A stretch of 62,943 nucleotides of DNA from Litoribacterium kuwaitense (GCF_011058155.1 NZ_JAALFC010000021.1:1-62943), one strand, 5' to 3'; positions 1 to 9,300 are shown, numbered from the stretch's first letter. The notes: generated by a model from the sequence alone, not told the origin. A program made the numbers and translations.

Positions 1-2
1 TG

Positions 3-56
3 GCCACAGATCGAATTAAAAAGATGAAAGCGGAACAAATGTCCAAGGCAGCGTGA
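3..56 (+). CDS. C-terminal tail of an upstream gene, possibly mannonate dehydratase
   Basis: An open frame enters from the left edge and stops at a TGA at 54-56, giving a lysine-rich tail of 17 residues that ends KAEQMSKAA. Too little remains to identify the family from sequence. The next gene is a fructuronate reductase of the Bacillus UxuB type, which commonly follows mannonate dehydratase (uxuA), so that identity is only a guess from context. Confidence 0.3.
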   Translation, partial: ATDRIKKMKAEQMSKAA

Positions 57-177
57 ATTAAAGCACGATATATTTTAAAAAAACATGTAAAACACCAAGG
101 GACTACTCTACACTTTTTTAAAAAAGGGACTTATGAAATTAACTCAGATAAATAAAGAATGGGAGGAGTTTGGCAGT

Positions 178-1023
178 ATGGATTTACCTTTTCAAGTTGA
201 CTTGCAAAATAAAGTAGCGGTCATCACTGGCGGAAGTGGTGTGCTTGGGTCCGTATTAAGTCAAGCCTTGGCTCGTTGTGGAGCAAAAGTAGCCGTTTTA
301 GCACGAAATCAAGAGAAAATTGACCGCGTCGTCAACACGATTAACAACAACGGCGGTAACGCACGTGGGTATAGCGTCGATGTGCTTGACCAGCAGCAGC
401 TATTGGAGGTCAAAAAGCAAATCAATGAGACATGGGGATCCATTGATATTCTAATTAATGGCGCAGGGGGAAATCATCCTAAAGCAACGACGAGCCAAGA
501 ATATTATGGCGAAAAAGCAACACAAGATACGCAGACTTTTTTCGATTTAGAATCTGCGGCCGTCGATGAGCTATTCCAGCTTAATTTTTCCGGTACTTTA
601 ATTCCGACACAAGTTTTTGCGAAAGATATGCCCCAAACTTCAGGGGCGACGATTATCAATATCTCATCGATGAATGCTTTTACCCCGCTCACTAAAATAC
701 CAGCATACAGCGGCGCTAAAGCAGCGGTAACGAATTTTACCCAATGGTTAGCTGTTCACTTTTCTAAAGTGGGCATCCGGGTCAATGCAATGGCTCCCGG
801 CTTCTTTTTAACAGAACAAAACCGCAATCTTCTGTTAGATGAACAAGGGAATTACACAGAACGGGCGGATAAAATTATTTCGCAAACACCGATGGAACGT
901 TTCGGAGAAGCGGAAGAGCTCGTTGGGACTTTGTTATGGCTTGTTGATTCGCGTGCTTCCAGCTTCGTCAACGGTATCGTCGTCCCGATTGATGGCGGCT
1001 TTTCAGCTTATTCTGGTGTGTAG
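178..1023 (+). CDS. uxuB: SDR-type D-mannonate oxidoreductase (fructuronate reductase)
   Basis: Short-chain dehydrogenase that probably interconverts D-fructuronate and D-mannonate with NAD(H) in hexuronate breakdown. The Rossmann motif TGGSGVLG lies at residues 17-24, an NGAGG stretch follows, and the catalytic set is ISSMNAF with Y-S-G-A-K. The 281-residue length and the opening MDLPFQVDLQNKVAVITGG fit the Bacillus UxuB/YjmF type. I chose the ATG at 178 because GGGAGGAG at 161-168 sits nine bases upstream; the in-frame ATG at 133 has poorer spacing. A terminator follows the stop. Other SDR sugar dehydrogenases are possible, but the length and the inserted NHPKATT region favour the mannonate enzyme. 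Confidence 0.75.
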   Translation: MDLPFQVDLQNKVAVITGGSGVLGSVLSQALARCGAKVAVLARNQEKIDRVVNTINNNGGNARGYSVDVLDQQQLLEVKKQINETWGSIDILINGAGGNHPKATTSQEYYGEKATQDTQTFFDLESAAVDELFQLNFSGTLIPTQVFAKDMPQTSGATIINISSMNAFTPLTKIPAYSGAKAAVTNFTQWLAVHFSKVGIRVNAMAPGFFLTEQNRNLLLDEQGNYTERADKIISQTPMERFGEAEELVGTLLWLVDSRASSFVNGIVVPIDGGFSAYSGV

Positions 1024-1045
1024 AAGCTGATCGCGCCAGATTTGT

Positions 1046-1090
1046 AAGCATCTCATGAGTGTATGGATACTCATTGGGATGCTTCTTTAA
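1046..1090 (+). terminator. Terminator after the uxuB-like gene
   Basis: Arms AAGCATC plus ATGAGT (1046-1060) pair with ACTCAT plus GATGCTT (1069-1084), followed by CTTTAAT. It lies between the plus-strand uxuB-like gene and the convergent DUF421 gene and could serve both. Confidence 0.7.
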
Positions 1091-1123
1091 TGGCTTTCGT
1101 ATGGGCTGCATAAAGTAAGGGGC

Positions 1124-1819
1124 TTAACGTACGCTATCATTTCTTTTATCGATGTATAACGCCCCGTCTTTGTTTATTTCCGCATAAAAGACATCTGAAA
1201 CAGATTGTACTCCAGCTTGTTGTAATTGTTGAATAATCCACTCCTCACGAAGTTGTAATTTTTCTAAGTTCAAATGATCAATTTCCCCGTCAGAAATGAC
1301 TTGCGTCGGTGTCGCTATTGTTGCTGTTTTTAAGGGGATATTCATATCCTGTTTTGTTACTGTTTGTTTACCGTCTTTTTTAATCGCTGACAGCTTCCCA
1401 TCTGTTTCAAGGATTGCGTAGTCAACGTCTTGAATAGAAAAAATATTTTTCTTTCGCAATAATCCTTTTAACGCATCAATATCTAACCTCATCTTTTTAA
1501 GCTCTTTTTCCATCACCTGCCCTTGTTTAATCACAATCACAGGCTGTCCTTCAATCATCGTTCGTAACGTTTTTGATTTAATATCAACTAGCCCCATAAC
1601 AATCGTTAATAAGGCCCAAATGACAAGAGCATAAACGCCGTAAGTGATGCTGATCGATTGGTTCACCGTTATAGAAGCAGCCAGCGTTCCAATTGCAATT
1701 GCAGAAGCAAAATTAAAAAATGTTAACTGACTGATCTCTTTGCGGCCAATGAGTCTTGTTAAAATTAACAAAACAAAAAATGACACAAAAATGCGTAATG
1801 TAGCCTCTATATAATCCAC
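1124..1819 (-). CDS. DUF421 membrane protein (YetF/YdfR family)
   Basis: A 231-residue protein with about three N-terminal membrane helices (roughly 5-22, 35-55, 60-80) containing the family-typical segment RLIGRKEISQLTFFNF. A soluble domain follows, with the characteristic stretch around residues 108-135 (RLDIDALKGLLRKKNIFSI). DUF421 proteins occur in several copies in Bacillus; their function is poorly known, and some are linked to spores. The start is GTG at 1819, preceded on the minus strand by AGGAGG with eight bases of spacing; an ATG one base upstream runs quickly into a stop. It is a single-gene unit convergent with the upstream gene. Confidence 0.85.
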   Translation of the reverse strand: MDYIEATLRIFVSFFVLLILTRLIGRKEISQLTFFNFASAIAIGTLAASITVNQSISITYGVYALVIWALLTIVMGLVDIKSKTLRTMIEGQPVIVIKQGQVMEKELKKMRLDIDALKGLLRKKNIFSIQDVDYAILETDGKLSAIKKDGKQTVTKQDMNIPLKTATIATPTQVISDGEIDHLNLEKLQLREEWIIQQLQQAGVQSVSDVFYAEINKDGALYIDKRNDSVR

Positions 1820-1958
1820 ATGCGATACCTCCTAGTGATCATTTTTGCCAAAATCCTTTAAAATATGAGCAAGTGATAATACTGCTGCATTTTTTTATGA
1901 ATTTTTGAATGGTAAAATCAAATAGTAAAGTAAAATAATATAGTAGAAGGAGAATTAT

Positions 1959-2708
1959 ATGAGCAAAACAGCGATTATTACAGGAGCAGGAAGCGGATTA
2001 GGGATGGCGACAGCGCTTCGTTTAGCTCAAGAAGGTGTTAACATTTCAGTCGTGGATGTCGATGCCGAGGCTGGGAATGAAACGGTTGAACAACTCAAAA
2101 GCGCTGGTGTGGAAGCGCTTTTTATACAAGCGGACGTTTCAAAGCAAGAGGACGTAAAAAAGTACGTAGAGCAAACGGTTGAACAGTTTGGCGGCATCGA
2201 TTATTTCTTTAACAATGCTGGAATTTCAGGTAGTGGAAAATACTTTTTGGAGACAACGATTGATGAAATCGATAAGATCGTAGGCATTAATCTTCTTGGA
2301 GCCTTATACGGAGTTCGGTATGTCGCAGAAGTGATGGTGAGAAATGGCGGGGGCTCAATTGTAAATACTTCTTCAAGTGCAGGGGTCACCGGTCAAGACT
2401 CAGTTGTGACTTATGCGGCCACGAAACATGCCGTAGTTGGCATGACAAAAAGTCTTGTTGCGGAATATGCGAGTGCTGGGCTTCGGGTAAATGCGGTCGC
2501 GCCTGGACCGACAGAAACAAAGATGGTCAAGGAATTTTATGAAGCAAACCCTAAAATGAAAGAAAATGCGACAGGTGGCATTCCACAAAAACGTCTTGGA
2601 ACCCCTGAAGAAGTAGCAGAGCTCGTGACATTTTTACTTACTTCTAAAGCGCAGTATATTAATGGAGAAGTTATTCGGATTGATGGAGGCTTCACAAACA
2701 CAAAATAA
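1959..2708 (+). CDS. SDR family oxidoreductase
   Basis: A 249-residue classical short-chain dehydrogenase. The cofactor motif TGAGSGLG is at residues 8-15, an acidic residue after the second strand (VVDVDAEAG) suggests preference for NAD, NNAG is present, and the catalytic serine and Y-AATK lie near 140-158. It closes with the family ending YINGEVIRIDGGFTNTK. Substrate cannot be told from sequence; glucose- or cyclohexanol-type dehydrogenases are the nearest general groups. The start has GAAGGAGA six bases upstream. It is transcribed alone and followed by a strong hairpin. Confidence 0.85.
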   Translation: MSKTAIITGAGSGLGMATALRLAQEGVNISVVDVDAEAGNETVEQLKSAGVEALFIQADVSKQEDVKKYVEQTVEQFGGIDYFFNNAGISGSGKYFLETTIDEIDKIVGINLLGALYGVRYVAEVMVRNGGGSIVNTSSSAGVTGQDSVVTYAATKHAVVGMTKSLVAEYASAGLRVNAVAPGPTETKMVKEFYEANPKMKENATGGIPQKRLGTPEEVAELVTFLLTSKAQYINGEVIRIDGGFTNTK

Positions 2709-2776
2709 TAGCAAATAACATCATTCTCCATAAGAAGCGGTTTTTAGTTCGTAAACTGAAGAGCAAGGAGCTTATT

Positions 2777-2822
2777 AAGTGTAGACAAACGGGTTGTTCG
2801 TTTTGTCTACACTTATTTCATT
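2777..2822 (+). terminator. Terminator hairpin of the GTGTAGACAA repeat family, copy 1
   Basis: The arm AAGTGTAGACAAA (2777-2789) pairs with TTTGTCTACACTT (2802-2814), followed by ATTTCATTTTTT. The same arms recur at 13029 and 19595. Between here and 3081 no further gene is visible, only AT-rich sequence with a possible promoter near 3000-3030. Confidence 0.75.
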
Positions 2823-3080
2823 TTTTAACCTTAATTAGCAATTGTCAAAGGGCAGTTCTTAAGCTGTCCATACTTACTTCTATGCTGGGTGAAATTCAAC
2901 TGAAAGCATCCCGCATATTGCTTTTATCATATTACTTAAAATGGGAATTGGTGAAATTACTTAAATTTGAAAAGCGAATAAAATATTGATTTAAAGTTTA
3001 ATTAACCTTCTTTTTATGTCGATATATATATGTGAAAAGAAGGAGGTATCATTTTTTAAGAAAAAGTCGACGCATTTATC

Positions 3081-3878
3081 ATGTCAATTCCGTATATAAA
3101 AGAAATTTTACAAGAAAAACCAATGATTACCGTATTTGATCATGAAAAATACTTATTTTATGCTCCGAGCGATGAATTAAACTTCGGTCATCAGCCTGGA
3201 GATCCCTTACCAGAAGGCTATTTAAATTATCAAATGGTGAACGAGACAGGTACGACAGTCGTCAAGGTTGGTGAAGAAGAATTCGGGGTTCCGTTTAATA
3301 GTATATCGTTTCCAATAAAAGAAAATGATGAGATCATTGCTGCTGTCAATGTTGCGGTTAGTACAAGAAAACAAGATACGTACTCAAATATAGTAAGGTC
3401 TATTGACAGTATTGCTGATTCATTGTTAGACAAAGTTCAAGATATTGCAGCGCATTCCGAGGAGCTATCTGCGACGACAGAGCAGGTGTCGGAAAATACA
3501 AAAATGGCTGCGGCTTATTCCACAAAGGTAACGGATGTGACAGGAACGATTAAAGGAATTAGTGAGCAAACGAATTTATTAGGTTTAAATGCAGCTATTG
3601 AAGCAGCGAGAGTAGGGAGTGCAGGGGCAGGTTTTGGAGTCGTGGCAAAAGAGGTAAGAAAGCTATCCAATGATTCCAAAGCTGCAACCGTGAGCATTGA
3701 AGAAACTTTGAATGCAATTAAAAATTCCATAAGCAGGCTCGAGAACGATTTTCAGGAAATAGCACAATCGTCTCAAGAGGAGGCGATGCTCTTGCAAGAT
3801 TTTATGCAAGAGATTGAGAAGTTGAAAAACACGTCAAGCGATCTAAAAGCGTTTATGGAGGAAAACATCCTAAGCTAA
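3081..3878 (+). CDS. Soluble methyl-accepting chemotaxis protein (YfmS-like)
   Basis: A short receptor without membrane helices. Residues 1-95 form a small sensor domain and residues 110-262 a coiled-coil signalling domain with the hairpin tip core [19 protein letters not shown] and [16 protein letters not shown], which binds CheW/CheA. The layout resembles cytoplasmic chemoreceptor YfmS of B. subtilis. The start is doubtful: the only good ribosome site, AAGGAGG near 3040, is about 35 bases before this ATG. The bases between read in frame as KEKVDAFI if one A is added to the T6A2 tract at 3052-3059, so the true N terminus may be about ten residues longer. Confidence 0.8.
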   Translation: MSIPYIKEILQEKPMITVFDHEKYLFYAPSDELNFGHQPGDPLPEGYLNYQMVNETGTTVVKVGEEEFGVPFNSISFPIKENDEIIAAVNVAVSTRKQDTYSNIVRSIDSIADSLLDKVQDIAAHSEELSATTEQVSENTKMAAAYSTKVTDVTGTIKGISEQTNLLGLNAAIEAARVGSAGAGFGVVAKEVRKLSNDSKAATVSIEETLNAIKNSISRLENDFQEIAQSSQEEAMLLQDFMQEIEKLKNTSSDLKAFMEENILS

Positions 3879-4004
3879 GCAACAGCCTGTTATCATCACA
3901 CGTTGTTTTAATCAAAAAATTTATATATCATTCATACTGTTACTGTCTGAGGGAAGACAAAGACGATTCACACGTTTTAGTCGCTTAAGCAGTCTCTTCG
4001 TTCA

Positions 4005-4130
4005 TTTTCAGCCTGGCTTGGTAAGCCCTAGGCGCAACAGGCGATCAAGGACTAGAATAGAACATGAGTTCATAAGAGGACGAGTGAGATAAGCTGCGAC
4101 GGATGAAAGAGAAGAGTTGTCAACAAGCTG
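4005..4130 (-). repeat. Dispersed intergenic element, copy 1 (about 125 bp)
   Basis: Read on the minus strand, this stretch starts CAGCTTGTTGACAA and matches the plus strand at 22242-22370 over most of its length. Shared blocks include CATCCGTCG, CTCACTCGTCC, ATGAACT, GTTCTATTC, CGCCT and GCCTAGG. It follows the stop of the nuclease gene in the same orientation, just after a hairpin. The rest of the 3879-4206 gap shows no gene. Confidence 0.7.
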
Positions 4131-4165
4131 AGGTGACTTAGTTCTATGCTAAGTCACCTTTACTT
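4131..4165. terminator. Hairpin between chemoreceptor and nuclease genes
   Basis: A perfect 11-bp stem: AGGTGACTTAG (4131-4141), a 7-base loop, and CTAAGTCACCT (4149-4159). The plus side continues TTACTTAGGATTTTT; the minus side runs straight into dispersed element copy 1. It may act for either convergent gene. Confidence 0.65.
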
Positions 4166-4206
4166 AGGATTTTTATCGTATTGAGGTCTAGTTAAGTCAT
4201 AGTTCG

Positions 4207-5010
4207 TTACAAGCTCTCACAAACAATACCATTGTTGTCCCCATCTAATCGATGGGGATCTTCTTCAGGTCCGCCAGCCGCTTCGAAAAATCGCTGTGCT
4301 TCCGCTTGGGTGCTGAAATCATTGCAATCACGGTCTGGCCCGAACGGATCGTAGGGCAGGTCAGATAGGTTTTGTTTAGTAGGAGTAGAGGCAGTCTGTG
4401 CTTCTTTTTGATCGTTTTCTTCTTCTTTTTCGTTTTCCAGTGATTTTTCTGAGCTCTCTACCTTTTCCATATCAAATCCATCCTCTGTTGCATATCCTTC
4501 GATGCTCCAAATGCCCTTCTTCGTCGCCCGTGCCATTTCTTCAGCCCCGATAAACGCTTCTTGGTGTGTGTATGGTGGATCATATACGTACGCGAATCGT
4601 GCAAGTCCTTCGTCTAACAACATTTGATTAAAGTTTTGCCCGTCAATCCAGATGTAGGCGAGGAGGCGATCGTATTTATCTCTTTTTGGACCATCATATT
4701 CTAGTTGTACCGCCTCTCCTTCTAAGGTGTCTGTAGCGAATTGACTGGCTTCTGGACCAAACGCCTGTACAGGTAAATTCGGATGCTTTGTCTCAGGGGT
4801 GTCTACGAGCAGTAAGCGAATCGACTCTTCTTTTCCTTCAAGACTCACTTCGATCGTATCTCCATCCACGACCCGCGTTACTTCAGCATCGACAAGTGGC
4901 GATTGTTCACGTTCTTCTACAGACGTATTTTTTTCGGTACGGTCATCAGCCTGACTACAGCCGATTAAAAGCGCAGGTAAGACACATAGTGTAAATAAAA
5001 ATTTTTTCAA
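4207..5010 (-). CDS. Thermonuclease-family lipoprotein with Excalibur domain
   Basis: Secreted nuclease anchored as a lipoprotein. The signal peptide ends in lipobox LIGC (Cys18). A staphylococcal-nuclease-like domain spans about 45-165, with VVDGDTIEV, the active-site region RLLLVDTPETK and the second arginine in KYDRLLAYIW. A charged Glu/Lys linker (about 185-215) follows, then a C-terminal Excalibur calcium-binding motif containing DRDCNDF and DGDNNGIVCE. I chose the TTG at 5010, six bases after GAGGTG, because it gives a clean signal peptide MKKFLFTLC. Its likely role is extracellular nucleic acid turnover. It is a single gene, with element copy 1 downstream. Confidence 0.85.
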   Translation of the reverse strand: MKKFLFTLCVLPALLIGCSQADDRTEKNTSVEEREQSPLVDAEVTRVVDGDTIEVSLEGKEESIRLLLVDTPETKHPNLPVQAFGPEASQFATDTLEGEAVQLEYDGPKRDKYDRLLAYIWIDGQNFNQMLLDEGLARFAYVYDPPYTHQEAFIGAEEMARATKKGIWSIEGYATEDGFDMEKVESSEKSLENEKEEENDQKEAQTASTPTKQNLSDLPYDPFGPDRDCNDFSTQAEAQRFFEAAGGPEEDPHRLDGDNNGIVCESL

Positions 5011-5208
5011 AGATGTCACCTCGTTTGATGTCGTGCAAATTTTTCGGATAGATTCATGCTTTCCAAGATTTCTATGTTATGCCTTTTTGGTCGTTTTGTA
5101 AACCGTTTGTAAATGCGGCAGTTTATTTTTTGCATGTTATCTATGTTTCTTATGAGATAAATGTTGTTGTGAGTGGGTTTTTAAATACTTCACTGTGTTT
5201 CGATAAAG

Positions 5209-5220
5209 ATGTCTAGACAT
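5209..5220. promoter_or_regulatory. HutC-type operator candidate 1
   Basis: A perfect palindrome ATGTCTAGACAT preceded by AAAG. TGTCTAGACA is typical of GntR/HutC-class operators. The only such regulator in the window is the UTRA protein at 11097. The 5011-5454 gap otherwise holds AT-rich leader sequence with two AAGAGGTGATC direct repeats near 5321 and 5376. Confidence 0.6.
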
Positions 5221-5361
5221 TAACGAGAAATTTACTTCGCCTTTATTATTTATTCAAGATTTATTGGTAAAGTGTAATTAACATAAAAGGAGATCATTGC
5301 TGGGTTTTATAGATTTTATTAAGAGGTGATCAACGAAAACATCTAAATGTCTCCTTTATAG

Positions 5362-5373
5362 ATGTCTGTACAT
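5362..5373. promoter_or_regulatory. HutC-type operator candidate 2
   Basis: ATGTCTGTACAT, preceded by TAG like site 1 (shared AGATGTCTNNACAT). It is nearer the operon start and less perfect in the centre. Two related sites upstream of the same operon support repression by one dimeric regulator. Confidence 0.5.
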
Positions 5374-5454
5374 ATAAGAGGTGATCTAATGTAGTCTAAG
5401 CTTCTGAGAGTGAATGGAGTACATGATAACAGTGATAAAAATGGGAGAAGACAA

Positions 5455-6291
5455 ATGAGATATCTAAACCCAAAGCGTTTTTATTTTGCGGTAGGAAGAA
5501 GGAAATTTTTAGAGTTCATCTTATTTACTATGTTTTTATTGTTTTTTTACGCGCCGCTTCTCAATACGTTCATGTTGGCATTTGCAGATGTATATCAAGC
5601 GCCAGCAGTGATTCCACAAAAGTTTGGTTTTCAATGGTGGGAATTCGTATTATCTAAAGAATCACTCCTCACATCGATCGTCAATTCTTTTATTATCGCT
5701 ATAGTGACAACTGTGCTGTCGTTGTTGGTTTGTATTCCAGCAGCTTATGCTCTATCGAGATATCAGTTTACGGGTAAAAAAGTCGTTATGTTTTCTTATC
5801 TTCTTACAAACGCGTTTCCAAAGATGGGCCTTTATGTATCCATGGGGATATTGTTTTACAAGTTTGATTTGATGGGTACGTTTGCTGGTGTTGTCATCGT
5901 CCATATGATTAATACACTGATGTTTATGGTGTGGTTACCAATGGGGGCTTTCCGAAACATTCATGTCCAACAAGAAGAGGCTGCAAGGGACGTCGGAGCA
6001 AGACCATTTCAAACCTTTATGAAAATCACTTTGCCTTTAGCGATGCCAGGTATAGCAGTTGCTGCAATTTTTACTTTTTTAGGATCGCTTCAGGAATCAG
6101 AAGGAACGCTTCTTGTCGGTTTTCCTGAAATCAATACGATGGCGACAGAGATGTATGGCATTATTTTGGAATATCCAGCAACAGCGGGCTCAGTATTTGC
6201 TTTGATTTTACTTGTTCCGACATTGATCATTATTTCATTTTTTAGACGTTTCATCGATCCTAATTCGATCACTGGAGGAATGAAGAAATAG
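5455..6291 (+). CDS. ABC transporter permease, PotC-like
   Basis: A 278-residue inner-membrane permease with six predicted helices, ending FFRRFIDPNSITGGMKK. The cytoplasmic coupling (EAA) loop reads QQEEAARDVGARPFQTFMKI near 170-190, as in polyamine, iron and phosphonate-type importers. I use the ATG at 5455, seven bases after GGAG at 5444, rather than the unsupported GTG at 5410. It is the first gene of an operon with ATPase, binding protein, second permease, phosphatase and phosphodiesterase. The substrate is inferred from those enzymes to be a phosphodiester. Confidence 0.85.
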   Translation: MRYLNPKRFYFAVGRRKFLEFILFTMFLLFFYAPLLNTFMLAFADVYQAPAVIPQKFGFQWWEFVLSKESLLTSIVNSFIIAIVTTVLSLLVCIPAAYALSRYQFTGKKVVMFSYLLTNAFPKMGLYVSMGILFYKFDLMGTFAGVVIVHMINTLMFMVWLPMGAFRNIHVQQEEAARDVGARPFQTFMKITLPLAMPGIAVAAIFTFLGSLQESEGTLLVGFPEINTMATEMYGIILEYPATAGSVFALILLVPTLIIISFFRRFIDPNSITGGMKK

Positions 6292-6305
6292 AAAGGAGCA
6301 ATTCA

Positions 6306-7285
6306 ATGGCGTATGCAATACCAAAAGTCCAAATTCGTGACGTCACAAAAAATACCCCAATGGAGATGGAATAGAAAACATCCATCTCGATATTCATGAA
6401 GGCGAAATTCTCACCTTACTTGGTCCGTCAGGGTGTGGAAAAACAACCCTTTTACGAATTATCGGCGGATTTAATGATGTCAATCAGGGACAGGTGATGA
6501 TTGGTAAAGAAAATATCCTTCATTTACCTCCTGAACAACGGCAGACGGCTATGGTTTTCCAAAGCTATAATTTGTGGCCGCATATGACAGTGTATGAGAA
6601 CTTAGCTTTTGGCCTCAAGTTGCGCAAGAAACCAAAGGCGCAGATTAAAGAAGAAATTACAAACATCATGAAAATGATCAGAATAGAAGGTTATGAGAAG
6701 AAATATCCGAGCCAGCTATCAGGTGGTCAGCAGCAGAGGGTTGCAATCGCGAGAGCCTTGCTTTTAGAACCGGAAGTATTACTGCTTGATGAACCTTTTT
6801 CAGCGCTTGATGCAAAGATTCGGATGCAAATGCGCGAGGAATTAAAAAGAATTCAATCTGACATGAACATCACCGTCGTTTTTGTAACGCATGATCAAGA
6901 AGAAGCGATGTCTCTGTCTCACCGAATTGTCGTCATGGATAAAGGGCATATAGCACAAATCGGAACACCAACAGATATTTACGATCACCCAGTCTCAAAG
7001 TATGTTGCATCGTTTATTGGTGAAATGAACTTTATTGTTCAAGGTGGCGAAGAATTGGCATTTAGGCCAGAAAGTGTGATTATGCAACATAAAGATCAAT
7101 CCGGTCAATACAAAGGGAGGATTGAAAGTTTGATGGTTCTTGGGCATTTCGTCAACATTAAAATTGACATTGGACATCAAATGATCAAAGCATATGTCCC
7201 ACGATCTCATGACATGAATTTCACAGAAGGTATGGATGTTTCGTTTGATGTTGAGCAATACAAAACATTTACTAAAGGAGCATAA
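6306..7285 (+). pseudogene. ABC transporter ATPase (PotA/UgpC type), frameshifted near its start
   Basis: Energises the importer encoded on either side. The downstream frame contains Walker A GPSGCGKTT (near 6424), the Q-loop QSYNLWPHMT, signature LSGGQQQRVAIARA, Walker B LLLDEPFSALD, the H-loop and a short C-terminal TOBE-like domain. The proper start is the ATG at 6306 behind AAGGAG, but that frame meets a TAG after about 22 codons. Adding one A to the A6 run at 6347-6352 restores VTKKYPNGDGIENIHLDIHE and joins both frames. Without repair, translation could only begin after Walker A and the protein would be dead. The cause is probably sequence error; slippage or true mutation is possible. 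Confidence 0.85.
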
Positions 7286-7287
7286 TG

Positions 7288-8439
7288 ATGAAAAAACCAT
7301 TTGCGGTCGCTTTATCTGTATTATTATCCGGAAGCATTTTGGCTGGCTGTGCCTCTGACGCTAGCAATGGCTCTAATGAAAAAGAAGTGATCACCGTTTG
7401 GTCAATGGGATCTAACAACATGAAAAATACTTACGAATTACTAAGAGATGAATTTAATGAAAGTTCGTATGGAGAGAAATATGTAATGGATGTTGAGTTT
7501 ATTTCTTCAGGATCGGGCGCTCAAAGCTTGCAGGATCGTGTATTAGCAGCGAGTAAAGCAGGAGAAACAGAAACAAACTTCGATATTATTGAAGTATCTG
7601 ACCAAGCTCTTGATGCATTTCTTGACGAAGGAGGAGACGACTTTTTTAGAGCCATTGACCCTGGGAAAATATCAAACTATGAAAATCTTGAAGTCGACTC
7701 TTTTTATGGTCAGGATGTCATGGTTCCCTACCGCGGAACAACTGTTGTGTTAGCGTATAACTCAGAAACAGTTCCTAATCCACCGAAAACAACGGATGAA
7801 CTTATGGCATGGATTAAAGAAAATCCTGGTCGATTCGCTTACAATACCCCGGGAACAGGTGGCGCAGGCGGTTCCTTTGTCACGACAACTGTATATAACA
7901 ATTTGCCAGAGGAAGCACTGACATCTTCGGATCAAAAATGGATAGAAGAATGGCAAGCTGGCTTCAAGACGTTATCAGAGTTACATCCACACATGTACCA
8001 GTCAGGTGGAAAAACGGTGTATCCCAACAAAAACCAGGGGACGCTTGACCTCCTTGCATCAAAATCTATTGATATGACACCAGCATGGGTAGATCAGATC
8101 GTTAACCAAAAAAATACCGGGATTCTACCTGATTCTATTGAAATGGTGCAAATTGAGCCAGCATTCACAGGGAACTTAGCGTCTCTGGCTTTGCCAACAA
8201 TCGGTACAGAAAGTGATGGTGTCTATGCGGTATTAGACTTCATGCTTTCGCAAGAAGCGCAAACAATTTTATTGGACGAAATGGGTGCTTTCCCGGTTGT
8301 AGATCCATCAAGTATTGATTCTAAAAATGCTGACATGCTTGCTGGATTTAATATCGATACGTTCAGAACATCAAGATTAGGCTCTCTTGGTATGGAATTA
8401 GTGGAAAAGTGGGATAAAGAAATCGCAACATTGGAGTAA
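7288..8439 (+). CDS. Extracellular solute-binding lipoprotein of the phosphodiester importer
   Basis: Substrate-capturing lipoprotein of 383 residues. The signal peptide ends LAGC (Cys near 21), followed by a Ser/Asn-rich linker and then a type II binding-protein fold opening EVITVWSMGSNN. A glycine-rich strip NTPGTGGAGGSF near residue 190 could hold a phosphate-bearing ligand, as in PotD/AfuA-like proteins. The ATG at 7288 has better spacing from AAAGGAG than the one at 7285, which overlaps the ATPase stop codon. It is co-transcribed with both permeases. Confidence 0.85.
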   Translation: MKKPFAVALSVLLSGSILAGCASDASNGSNEKEVITVWSMGSNNMKNTYELLRDEFNESSYGEKYVMDVEFISSGSGAQSLQDRVLAASKAGETETNFDIIEVSDQALDAFLDEGGDDFFRAIDPGKISNYENLEVDSFYGQDVMVPYRGTTVVLAYNSETVPNPPKTTDELMAWIKENPGRFAYNTPGTGGAGGSFVTTTVYNNLPEEALTSSDQKWIEEWQAGFKTLSELHPHMYQSGGKTVYPNKNQGTLDLLASKSIDMTPAWVDQIVNQKNTGILPDSIEMVQIEPAFTGNLASLALPTIGTESDGVYAVLDFMLSQEAQTILLDEMGAFPVVDPSSIDSKNADMLAGFNIDTFRTSRLGSLGMELVEKWDKEIATLE

Positions 8440-8463
8440 TCGATATAGGGAAAGGTAGATGTT

Positions 8464-9300
8464 ATGTTAAAGAAATGGAGGCCTTATCTTCTCATTCTTC
8501 CATCCATCGTTGTTGTCATTCTTTTTGTGATATATCCAATCATCAACGCGGTCATTCGCAGTTTTAGTCATTCGGAAAATGGATCGTTTACATTTGACAA
8601 TTATTCCTATTTCTTTACCGATCCGATTCAGTTAGAAAATATTGTTTATACGATATACATTGCAGTAGCGACTGTCATTTTCACGTTACTCATCGCTTAT
8701 CCATTTTCGATGTATTTAAGATTTAGCCAAACGAAAATTAGCAAGTTAGCTTTTAAACTCATTTTTGTTCCATACTTAGTCCCTGCGATGGTTGCTGTTT
8801 ATGCAGTGATGTTAGTTATTAATGATGCAGGTGTCATCAATCGGCTGAGTCAACTAATCGGTTTTGATCTCAAGCCAGGGTTCATTTACAATCATAAAGG
8901 GATTATTCTTATCAATTTATGGTTTAATATTCCGTTCGTTACGCTGATTATTACAGCAGCATTATCGGGTGTGAAAGATGCATTAATCGAAAGTGCGAGG
9001 GATGTTGGTGCAAAAAAGTTGACGATTTTTCGGAATGTTATTTTACCTTTGACATACAAAGATGCCCTACTGGCAGCCACCTTTGTGTTTATGAGCAATG
9101 TTGCTTCCTTTACAACGCCTTATCTTGTTGGCGGGAATGCTCCGAAGATGCTCGGGATCGCGCTATTCGATCAATTTAACGGGTATATGGCTTACGAGCG
9201 TGCAGCGGCACTATCTGTCATTATATTTTTGATTAGCTCAATTTCGGCAATCGTTTATATTTATTCAAATATGAAAGAGAGCCAATGGCAGCAGAAATAA
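8464..9300 (+). CDS. ABC transporter permease, PotB-like
   Basis: The second permease of the importer, 278 residues and six predicted helices starting LLILPSIVVVILFVIYPI. The coupling loop ESARDVGAKKLTIFRNVILPL is near residues 178-198. AAAGG upstream and 24 bases from the binding-protein stop place it in the operon. It should pair with the PotC-like permease at 5455 as a heterodimer. Confidence 0.85.
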   Translation: MLKKWRPYLLILPSIVVVILFVIYPIINAVIRSFSHSENGSFTFDNYSYFFTDPIQLENIVYTIYIAVATVIFTLLIAYPFSMYLRFSQTKISKLAFKLIFVPYLVPAMVAVYAVMLVINDAGVINRLSQLIGFDLKPGFIYNHKGIILINLWFNIPFVTLIITAALSGVKDALIESARDVGAKKLTIFRNVILPLTYKDALLAATFVFMSNVASFTTPYLVGGNAPKMLGIALFDQFNGYMAYERAAALSVIIFLISSISAIVYIYSNMKESQWQQK

